DNA from: Rhodocollybia butyracea
Lineage: Eukaryota; Basidiomycota; Agaricomycetes; Agaricales; Omphalotaceae
Assembly (NCBI GenBank): GCA_015501585.1
Contig: JADNRY010000053.1
Location: forward strand, 124,001-188,000
Direction: 5' to 3'
Length of the DNA: 64,000 nt
Part shown: in pieces, positions 55,801 to 64,000 of the stretch
Position numbering within the stretch: the first letter of the stretch is position 1
Layout: every line of letters begins with the position of its first letter
Notes under the pieces: model-generated
What the model saw: only the letters and a program-made list of their open reading frames with translations
Told to the model about the DNA's origin: nothing
Database searches by the model: none
Made by a program: the position numbers and the translations under genes

Positions 55801-56166
55801 TCAGAGGAGCAGACACAGCTGCTATTCGGGACAGAAATCATAACCGTCTCCCTCAATATGCTGGAGGTAAACACCTCGACAATGAACTTCTTGAGCAGCT
55901 GTTCAAGCGGCTCTGCTTTATGGAGGCAATAGATGAAGTATCCATTCAGGGCAATGGGGGATGGCATAATTATTATTTACAGGTTCGGTTTGAAATTCGC
56001 GTTAAAGCTGTAAACTAACGAAGATTTTACCAAGCCTGGTCCGAAGGCGCTCGATATATCCAATGGACGACAGCGAGTTGTGCTCTTTTATCGCCCTAAA
56101 GCTACCAGACTATCGACTACAGGGCCAAAGGCCCGCAAGGGAAAGAGTGATAGTCGGACGCCTTAA
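52870..56166 (+). CDS. RecQ-family DNA helicase (Sgs1/BLM type)
   Basis: About fourteen exons, about 900 residues. A long disordered, basic and acidic N-terminus (KRGSSSNLTASSSL, PFKRRRSSPSKDKENK, an acidic DDEMEDIEDG segment) precedes the helicase core: VFRLESFRQHQLETILAAME, motif I LMPTGGGKSLCYQLPA, VSPLLSLMSNQVNALKEKNV, motif II VVDEAHCISTWGHDFRE, motif III [47 protein letters not shown], and motif VI YYQETGRAGRD, formed through an intron beginning at GTATGT near 55319. The Zn-binding segment (VMEYCLNVSDCRRVQLLQFF, CRQFCDNCSH) and winged-helix RQC follow, ending LQPGPKALDISNGRQRVVLF. I see no HRDC domain after it. RecQ helicases unwind recombination and replication intermediates in the nucleus. 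The Sgs1/BLM assignment is likely but other RecQ paralogues are possible. Confidence 0.9.
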
Positions 56167-56361
56167 TGTCTTCCCAGTTTTGTTACAGTATCAACCATAA
56201 TCATACTTAGCCTATCACACACAAATGTATCATAAATTCGTGATTGCAACCTAATACTTGCTGCAAAAGGAACTATTTCAATGTATATTCAGAGTGTTTA
56301 CCTCCAGCATCTGTAAAGTTGTTAGCAGCTATATAATCTGTTAAGCACATGAGCCATCAGC

Positions 56362-57154
56362 TTACAATATCTCATAATTGTCTTGTATGTTGTGCTCTCC
56401 TCCCCCAAACGAGACATTACAGCCTCCACTGAACGTTTCATAAGCACGGATTAGAACTCGTCAAATATCAGTGGCAACGTACAGATGAGGAGCGGTCTTT
56501 CCTGGGACCCTGACACCGTTCACGGTAGCAACTCCGTGGTATAACTTGTTTCCTGATGGTTCAAGTTGTCAAAATCCGAGTAGAGTTGGATCGACGCGTT
56601 TGAACGAACCGTTATCCTCGTAGCCTCCTTCAATGGGTCGACGTCCAGCTGTAAGCAAGGAAGTTAGTGAGCGCAAGCCACGATTTCAAGAGCTGGATGC
56701 ACCTGGAATATGTCCATGGGAAACATAAATCAACTCCATCGTATTTGGATCGAACGGTAATAGGTCCTTGAATCATGAACATTACTTTGAGGGCGAACAC
56801 CAAGTACAATTTACCCACAAATCGTCCGTGATGATGATGCTCTTCTATGCAAATCGTCAGCATATGAACAGGATAGAAAGAGCTTTCCTGATACTCACTT
56901 CCGCCATATGGAACCATACACTTGGGATCTAGCGCAGGTACAACTTTACAAGGGTGTACAGAGTTGTCAAAGATCGCAGAACCAAAAAACACAGGAGATA
57001 CACCATCAGCGTCGTGCAAGGGTGGACGGCCGGTTTGCATTTCAGTAGGGAATGCAGAGTTGTGCGATAGTGGAATCCGATACCCAGAAGCTGGAACGGG
57101 AGGAGGAGGTGCGTAGTAGTTCTGAGGCGGAGTGGGAGCCTGAGGAAAATTCAT
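56362..57154 (-). CDS. DM9-repeat (DUF3421-like) protein
   Basis: About six exons, about 170 residues. A proline- and tyrosine-rich N-terminus (MNFPQAPTPPQNYYAPPPPV) has no signal peptide. Two DM9-type units follow. The first is DGVSPVFFGSAIFDNSVHPC then KVVPALDPKCMVPYGG, EHHHHGRFV, and DLLPFDPNTMELIYVSHGHI. The second is GRRPIEGGYEDNGNKLYHGV, VNGVRVPGKTAPHLGGCNVS and FGGGEHNIQDNYEIL. The repeated pattern (DG...F.A...G..HPGKV.P....C.VPYGG.EH) is that of DM9 domains, mannose-binding lectins known best from oysters and insects. Function in fungi is unknown; recognition of a sugar or a cell-surface ligand is an inference. Introns in phases 1 and 2 close well, including GTTCGT and GTACGT donors, and the stop is at 56362-56364. 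Confidence 0.75.
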
Positions 57155-57513
57155 CGACGATAATAGTGATGAGTGAAGTAGAGAAAGCCAGTAAAAGGGG
57201 CTTGAGTTTATATATGTATGGAAATGAATTCTCAACAGCATCACATTGCTATCAATCATCCTGAAGCACTGGGCGCATGTTACTACTACAGCTTGCCATT
57301 CATAGAGTTGTCAATGGACATGGGAGACAACCTTTAAGTCTCAGTAATCTCGTATTGGCATTTTTTGGTATACTTATCCCCTTCGTTGCTACCTTGCAAC
57401 CATAGCTTCTTACATGTACTACTTGCCTCTCTGTTATTCCAACAGTTCGATATGGGACGCCGTGATATGATATATGTATCAAAACTGTATCTCCCGCAAG
57501 TGGTACAGGAATA
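57155..57513. other. Intergenic region
   Basis: 359 bp between the DM9 gene start and the Rim20 gene end, both on the minus strand. An 80-codon ORF here (57300-57542) overlaps the real last exon of Rim20 in another frame and is rejected. Confidence 0.4.
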
Positions 57514-60500
57514 CTAAGCCTTTCGACCTGGAACAGTACCAAATGGCACGCTTTCCCAATCGCTCGAATTGAGATCCGTTACTAAAATCTTTTTCTGGCT
57601 AGGTGGATCACGATCTAGCCGGGATGAATCACTCTCGCCACCTATATTTAACGACCGCATCGAGCGAGACAAAGAGCTGCGTAATGAATATCAGCGAAAA
57701 AAAAGTCACTGGAAAAAGTAGCGCTTACTGGATTTCTTGTTTCCTCTCAGTACACCATTGGTGACAAGCCTCCTTGAATTGCAGGAGGATGGTGATCAGC
57801 CCGTTGTAAAACTAAGGGACAGTCGCTAAGTATTATTCAAAGCGAAGGCGCCAAGAGCATACATTTATCCCCTCCTCGAGATTGTGAATGATCTCCTTAT
57901 ATTTGTGATATGAAAGATCAAGCGACAGAAGAGCTTGCTCTCGTTCCTTCACCGTCTCAGATTCCTTCCTTGATTGCAAGTATGACTCGTTTTCGCTCTA
58001 CAGCTCTCTTTCAATGACGAAGCGAATGAACAATCACATGAAACCTTACCTTGATAGATTCAAGTATTTCCTCTTGCTTGACGTCCAATTTCTTCATCCA
58101 CTGGATAAACTTGTCATACTTTGCAAGTTCGTCGTCCGATACGTCTTCGAACATGGCAGGGTGCATCTCGGCAAGACGTTCAAAACCTGAAGCCGCCTTG
58201 ACAATTCGGGGCTGGATGTCGTCCGCTTCAGCAAGGGATTCTGCCCGTTTTATAAGGTTCTCTCGATCAGAATAAAGATCGTTTAGAGACTCTAATAAGA
58301 TTCTAAGACTTCGAGCGTGCTTTTCTGTTTCACCGGATTGTGTCTGTTTGGTCGATGAGGGAATCGAAGCCTCGAGATCACTCTGGCACCGTGTCAGCAT
58401 GGGCCTTCTGAAGGCATAGACGAACATACTTCGTCCCAAGTCAACTCCGTTATATTCCTTTCCCACTGATCCCATTTGGTTCGAATAGTCTCATCACCAG
58501 TTGCTGCCTGTTCCAAAATCGTCCTGTAGCGTCGTTCCTTGTCCACAAGGTGAGCGTTTGCTTCATGGGATGGAAGCCTATCGATATGAATGCTATCACG
58601 CGTCGATTCATCCTCAGAGGCTTCTTGGTCGAGTATGTCCATCGCCTATAGGGAATGTCAGATGAATTTCTCGCAGATAAAAATTCATACTTCGTTCAGG
58701 ATTTTGTGGTTTTGTCGTGAAAGTCTGTATAGATCTTCTATAGTGGCTTCGATTTTAGCGGGACCATTTTCCATACGAACTTCTTCCGCCTTTTTCAGGA
58801 AGCTCGGCGGAAGTCCAACAGGACGTTGAAGAGCCTCCAGCGATGCGGGCAAGCTCAGCCGCTGTAAGAGCCTTGTGATAACGTTAAAGAAGCGAAGAGG
58901 ACAAGTAGGATATCTTTCAACGAACTGTTCAGCGGCATTCTTCGACTCTTTGGCAGGACCAAGAAGTTCTTCTTGAATAAGATTCTTTTTTCGATCATTG
59001 TATATGTCTTGACAATAAGGTCAATGAGAGTGCACGAGGAACTTGTGCCACTTACTAATGGCTTCCCGTGCACCCCATCCCATCAGCTCGGAAAACAACA
59101 TAGCCTGGCTGGGAACAAGTATATTTGGATTCGCCAGTTCTTTGGGTACTGTGGCTTGAGCAACCGCGGCTTGTTGGATTAGAGGCAAAGAAGACCCCGT
59201 CGGAACATCATGGTGGTAAATTAGGTCATTGTCGCGCTCTGCGCGATTTAAGTCTTTCTTAACCGTGTCTAGAAATGACTTGAGTGGCCATCAGTATGGG
59301 TGGTCAATTGTCAGCCGACAATGAGCACCTGTATATCACTTTGAACAGCAGCCAAGACCTTTCCTCGGCGGGCAATATCGTGGCCCTTCTTAACTGCTGC
59401 ATGGGCTTGGGTCAAATAAGCAATTTCGAAACCGTATCTGGCATAGTAATTGATTATGTATATATGATGAAACTAGACAAATACTCTTACCTACTATTTT
59501 CTAACTCCTCGCGACTTTTCCGGTATTGTGCGACGGCTTCGAAATGATATTGCTTTGCTTCCATGTGTGCTAACCATTCCTATAGAGTCTCGGTCAAAGA
59601 TCCTTTTGCATTAATATAAGCTAATCACCGAGGGGAAGACGTGTTTTATAGGCGGAGAGGCTTCGAGAATGCTGGTGATCGACTTTTTATAAAAATGCAT
59701 AGTCTATGGGCAGATCAATGCAGGATCAAAGTCGATATAGTCGCCGGGGAACATACAGCCGCTGCAAGCTTTGCCACCAGGCCGTTCTTAAGATTATCTA
59801 TGCTTGGTGGGCCTTTCAGATACACGACGACGAGGCGGTAGATATGGCTGACCAAGTTTAGCTTTCTGCCAGAAGCATTCCTGTGCTTGTGCCAAAGAAA
59901 GATATTCAAGTGCTTGAATAAACGAATCGGATAGATCCGTGGGTGAGTCTTCTTGGCCTAGTGGCACGGAAAAGTTGGGAAGCACTGCTTTCCCAAGATA
60001 TGAGAATGTACCCGATGCGTTCTGACAGGGAAATTACTCAGGATTTCAAAAATAAAGATGAGGATGTGTAAGATCTTACCTGATAGTAAGCAGCAGCGCG
60101 TTTGATTCCATCTACATTAGAGCGATCCTCTGAAGCAGCAAGTTGGGTATACAAAGAGCCCAGATTAAATACTACTCCCGCCTGTTCGAACATGAGGTTC
60201 CTTAGAGTTATGGGCACCACAGATGGAGAGAATGCAGGGGCGTAGGCTATGTCTAGACCAATCTGAGAAAATCAGGAAACACTGGACCCAGTATTCAAGA
60301 GTGGAAGAAGGAGCTCACATCGACAGGAAATTTAGCAAGAATCGAGGTTAATTGAGCGTGATAACTGTTGGAAAATAAATGGATTGTTGAAGAAAGAAAA
60401 TCCCTCAAAAACAACGATATGAAAGCCTACCTCAAACATTCATTAATGCGGTTTGAGTGAGTCTGTAAGCCTACGATCTTCTGTCTCATTTCCTGCCACT

Positions 60501-60624
60501 GTTGTAGATCTTTCTTGACAGCGTCGGGATGTGTTTCACCGTTTTCTAAAAGGTAGTTACGCGCAGCACCTGCAACATCTACTTGATAGGTTTTCTTGAA
60601 AGGAACTGCGAGGAGATTAGACAT
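57514..60624 (-). CDS. RIM20: pH-response regulator Rim20/PalA (BRO1 domain protein)
   Basis: More than ten exons. The N-terminal BRO1 domain starts MSNLLAVPFKKTYQVDVAGA and continues ETHPDAVKKDLQQWQEMRQK, YHAQLTSILAKFPVDIGLDI, LRNLMFEQAGVVFNLGSLYT, GIKRAAAYYQ and ALEYLSLAQAQECFWQKAKL; it binds the ESCRT-III protein Snf7. The C-terminal V-shaped coiled domain includes RPVGLPPSFLKKAEEVRMEN, IEDLYRLSRQNHKILNEAMD, DILDQEASEDESTRD and KWDQWERNITELTWDE, then long helices ending QEEILESIK and HKYKEIIHNLEEG; this region binds YPxL motifs of Rim101/PacC. Rim20 scaffolds alkaline-pH cleavage of that transcription factor on endosomes. The final exon, reached through GTAAGC after KQEI, encodes a basic and Ser-rich tail ending FGTVPGRKA. 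I prefer PalA/Rim20 over Bro1 because the sequence ends after the V domain without a Pro-rich tail. Confidence 0.87.
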
Positions 60625-60854
60625 GAAAAAGAGCAAAGAAGTGCTATTGCCACATGAGCGCTTGTTATTCTTGAGCGCTTATTTTGCGCCGCTGATACTA
60701 TCATCTCCACTATATTAGTGCACGCCATTTGTTTCCATTGGAGCATTATTGCAGCAAGACGAGTACAACGTAGAGAGCGGGGGAGTTGTGAAAGATACAC
60801 ACAAATTTGCGAGACTAGCTTGTAAATAATCAGGCTAAAGCTTCAACAGAGCAA

Positions 60855-60933
60855 GCATTAATGGGGTAGTGGTAACCTGGGTCGTTGCCATTTAGCTCTC
60901 GACCCGCCGGGGGTTCGATTCCCTCTTAATGCA
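60855..60933 (+). tRNA. tRNA-Gly (anticodon GCC) with an 8-nt intron
   Basis: Acceptor arms GCATTAA and TTAATGC pair over 7 bp. The D-arm contains AGTGGTAA, the anticodon stem is GGTCG/CGACC, and the loop reads TTGCCA then an 8-nt insertion TTTAGCTC then T, the usual position for a tRNA intron one base after the anticodon. The T-arm carries GGTTCGATTCC, which is also the B box. Total is 79 nt including the discriminator A. Confidence 0.9.
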
Positions 60934-60961
60934 TTCGGTCTATGAGGTTATGTGGGCCTTC

Positions 60962-60966
60962 TTTTT
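60962..60966 (+). terminator. RNA polymerase III terminator of tRNA-Gly
   Basis: A run of five T residues about 29 nt downstream of the tRNA 3' end, the normal Pol III stop signal. Confidence 0.6.
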
Positions 60967-61354
60967 ATTCTTCTGAATCTTCCTAAGCTGTGTGTTTCTA
61001 TATGTAGCTTAGTTATTTATATAAAATACATGAGCCCATATTTCTCCGTGCTGCTGTGCTAACTGTACTGGCCAAGTACTGGCACAACAAGGCAGTAATC
61101 CGGTGTGGCTGTGTGATTGGCCTGACAATCAAATTGTCTCACTTGTTCTTTCCATCATCCACACCAACTCCGAACTCGCTCTGTATTAATACCCTCTTAC
61201 TCTCCCCGTCTAACGTTTATTTCCAAACTTTATCCTTGTTGCAAGGCTGCAAGCGCGGGCTGCTTTACTTGCCAACTCCATCCTGCGTCCCTCAGTTGTC
61301 CTATCCTTCACGTCTTTGTCAATTTCGCCAATTTTCCTTCTTTAACCGACCATC

Positions 61355-64000
61355 ATGTCCTATCCCGATCAGCCTTCGTCGCCTGGCAGTATGTCTGGAG
61401 GACGTCGACTTACCAACAGAAATACCAATCGGTACAGTGTAACCGCTTTGTTCAGTATGGCAGCCGAGAACGATGTCGAAGTTGAAGATGATTTGGCAAA
61501 AGGTGCGTAGTTTTCTCTTCTTCTTCTGTATTCTTCCTCTCACTCTTCACATAGCCCAAAAGCGTCTTCGTGATCTAAAGGGGAAAATCTCTGCCCAATC
61601 CAAAAAGAATTTCGTTCTGGAACGAGACGTTCGTTATTTAGACTCGCGTATTGCGTTGTTGATTCAAAACAGGATGGCTTTGGATGAGGTATGTAAATCT
61701 TAATGTTCTAGTGTCTCTGCTCAAAGCATCATATAGCAACGTGAAGTTGAACGAACGCTCGAAGAAGTTGACCCCACTGAAGGCCATTATCCTGACGACC
61801 GCAAGATGCAACAGTATTCCAACCTGTTCTTCCTTCTCCAATCTGAACCACGCCATATCGCTGCTCTCTGCCGTCTCGTCAGTCTATCTGAAATCGATAC
61901 CCTTCTACAAACTGTCATGTTCACTCTTTACGGAAACCAATACGAAAGCAGAGAGGAGCATCTTCTTCTCACCATGTTCCAGTCTGTCCTTTCAGCACAG
62001 TTCGAGACAGCCACAGAATTCGGTTCTCTTCTCCGTGCCAACACCCCTGTCTCCCGAATGATGACCACTTATACTCGTCGGGGTCCAGGTCAAAGCTATC
62101 TGAAAAGCGTTCTTGCTGAGCGTATCAATAGCTTGATTGAGCACAAGGATCTCAATTTGGAGATAAATCCAGTCAAAGTAAGTTACCCGCTCATTCTAAG
62201 GTGGCGCTGGAATTTATATCATTTTCCCAAGGTATACGAACAGATGATAAACCAAATTGAAGAAGAAACCGGTTCACTTCCTCCAAACCTTCCTAGAGGT
62301 GTCGCTCCAGAAATCGCCGCGGAAAATTTGGACGTCCAAGCGATTATTGCTCCACGGCTTACTATGTTGATGGAAATTGCCAACAGCTTCCTGGTGACCA
62401 TAATAGAAAGTATGGAGAGCGTTCCTTATGGTATTCGATGGATTTGCAAACAGATTCGAAGCTTGACGCGGGTGGGTATTTGCACATGGTTGTCTTGCAT
62501 TATCTCATCGTCCTGGCAGCGTAAATACCCTGAAGCAACAGACTATGCCATATGCTCCCTTATCGGCGGTTTTTTCTTCCTCCGTTTCATCAACCCGGCC
62601 ATCGTCACTCCTCAGGCTTATATGTTGGTGGAAGGTGTTCCGGCCAAACACCCACGCAGAACACTGACCCTTGTAGGTTTTACGCGTTCCATTTAATACA
62701 GTGGCTAACAATCAATCAGATTGCTAAAATGTTACAGAATCTTGCAAACAAACCTTCTTACGCCAAAGAAGCATACATGATGACGCTTAATCCGTTTGTG
62801 GAGAACAACAAGGCTCGTATCAACCAGTTCCTTAATAATCTGTGTGAAGTCGGCGACTTTTACGAAACTCTCGAGGTTTGTTTTGTGTCTCTGATATCAT
62901 GCACTACTTGCTCATCTTGTTATAGATGGATCAATACATGGCGCTTTCGAAAAAAGACTTGATGATACACATCACCATGAACGAGCTGTACAATACGCAT
63001 TCTCTGATTTTACAGCATATAGAAACACTAGTACGTTGATTAGAACTCTTATCTTTAGCTCACATTCAATAGTTTTTACAGTCTCCGAACGACAAGCAGC
63101 ACTTGCGCATATTAACGGACGAGTTGGGACCGGCACCCGCCCAAGTCCCACGAAAGGAAAACCGGACAATCGAGCTGTCACTCTATAGTCGCTGGGAAAC
63201 ACCCGTGCAGGACATTCAGAGCGCGTTAATGGACTCTGTTTCATCTAGCGATATGCTGTACATGGAGACCAAATCGATCTTTGTCCAACTCATCCGTTCC
63301 ATCCCCAATGCATCCGAAAAACGACCCTACAATTTGGCTGCCATTGCGGAGCGAGCGGCCACGACCAAGGATGCCACTCTCGTCCGCAAGGGTATCAAGG
63401 TGAAGGAGATGCTTCGAGAGCTGGAGGAGCAGAAGATTGTCGAGCAGGCCGACGGATACAAGCTCATGCAAGAAGAAGTCGCTGCAGAACTTACGCACCT
63501 CGGTAACCTCCGGGAAAAGGTGGTCCTGGAAACTCAATCCCTCGATGCGGTATACAAGACCATCGGCGATCACAACAACTATCTCAGGTCGCAGCTGGAA
63601 CAGTATAAGGCATATCTTCAAAATGTGCGTTTGACGGCGTCAAAGGACAAGGGAAGCACAACTGGTGTGGGTGTTGTGACTGTTGGTGGTAAAGAGAAGA
63701 AGCCAGCGAAATCTGTTGTCCTGGGGCCGTACAGGTTTACACATGCCCAGCTTGAAAAGGAGGGCATCATCGTTGAGAGCAATGTGCCTGATAATCGGTA
63801 TGTTTCGAGACTGGTCGTAAAGAAAGTTCGTCTGATGACATCTCTGCTACAGCCGTCCAAATATCTATTTCAATATAACTTCCCCAACGCCTGGTACTTT
63901 CATCATCGCATTGCATTACAAGGGTCGAGAGAGGGCTATCCTAGAGATGGACCTCAAGATAGATGATCTTTTGGAAAAGGTTAGTCAAGGCTGTTGATCC
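61355..64000 (+). CDS. GAP1: Ras GTPase-activating protein, Gap1/Sar1 (IQGAP-like) type; 3' end outside the window
   Basis: Starts [20 protein letters not shown] and has about ten exons in the window. A helical coiled region ([20 protein letters not shown]) precedes the RasGAP domain: [40 protein letters not shown] (the Arg-finger region), [75 protein letters not shown] and [18 protein letters not shown]. It continues into the RasGAP C-terminal domain ([56 protein letters not shown]) and, after a GTATGT intron at about 63799, [20 protein letters not shown] and [14 protein letters not shown]. It stops at a GTTAGT donor near 63979, so at least one more exon follows. The family switches off Ras signalling at the plasma membrane and is related to S. 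pombe Gap1. Confidence 0.9.

Noticed and set aside
21725..56166. A DNA-repair gene cluster (RAD51D-like, XLF, RecQ, B-type cyclin)
   Set aside because: The genes are 10-20 kb apart with unrelated genes between them and different orientations; nothing suggests joint control.

Overview
The window looks like nuclear DNA of a mushroom-forming basidiomycete (Agaricomycetes). The evidence is the gene style and content: about two dozen protein genes cut by more than a hundred short introns (mostly 45-60 nt), families typical of this group (DUF6533 membrane protein, HsbA-like secreted protein, Zn2Cys6 regulator, Mim1, palA/Rim20), and no bacterial or organellar features. I recognise no intact transposon, virus, CRISPR array or secondary-metabolite cluster.

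Layout. 0-12 kb: an SH3 membrane protein, ADE2 (purine synthesis) sharing a 71-bp promoter with RSA3 (60S ribosome assembly), an NmrA-like reductase, a conserved disordered protein, MIM1 (mitochondrial outer-membrane insertion), and a BuGZ/ZNF207-type zinc-finger protein. 12-23 kb: a single-pass membrane protein, a Zn2Cys6 transcription factor with 13 exons (one of 7 nt), an orphan ORF and a RAD51D-like RecA-family gene. 24-29 kb: a secreted HsbA-type protein and a DUF6533 membrane protein in a gene-poor stretch. 29-41 kb: the two halves of the peroxisomal multifunctional beta-oxidation enzyme as separate genes (tandem SDR half at 29.1-31.9 kb, MaoC hydratase half at 39.4-40.8 kb), with a B-type cyclin, an FHA/G-patch protein and an XLF/Nej1 end-joining factor between them. 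41-64 kb: a vacuolar Ca2+/H+ exchanger, an F-box/LRR-like protein, a CS-domain tail-anchored protein, cullin-3, a RecQ helicase, a DM9-repeat protein, Rim20/PalA, an intron-containing tRNA-Gly(GCC), and the start of a Gap1-type RasGAP that runs off the right edge.

Most genes are unrelated housekeeping loci. Functional links are the two peroxisomal beta-oxidation halves, both ending in the PTS1-like tripeptide AKL, and three DNA-repair genes (RAD51D-like, XLF, RecQ) that are scattered rather than clustered. Exon models were built by eye from splice signals and protein-family expectations. In several genes (ADE2, the CS-domain gene twice, the hydratase, perhaps the XLF first exon) the frame closes only if one base is added, often beside a short G/C run. 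I read this mainly as probable assembly under-calls. I found no convincing new biological system; the strongest leads are the split beta-oxidation enzyme, the micro-exons and GC-AG introns, and the orphan ORF.
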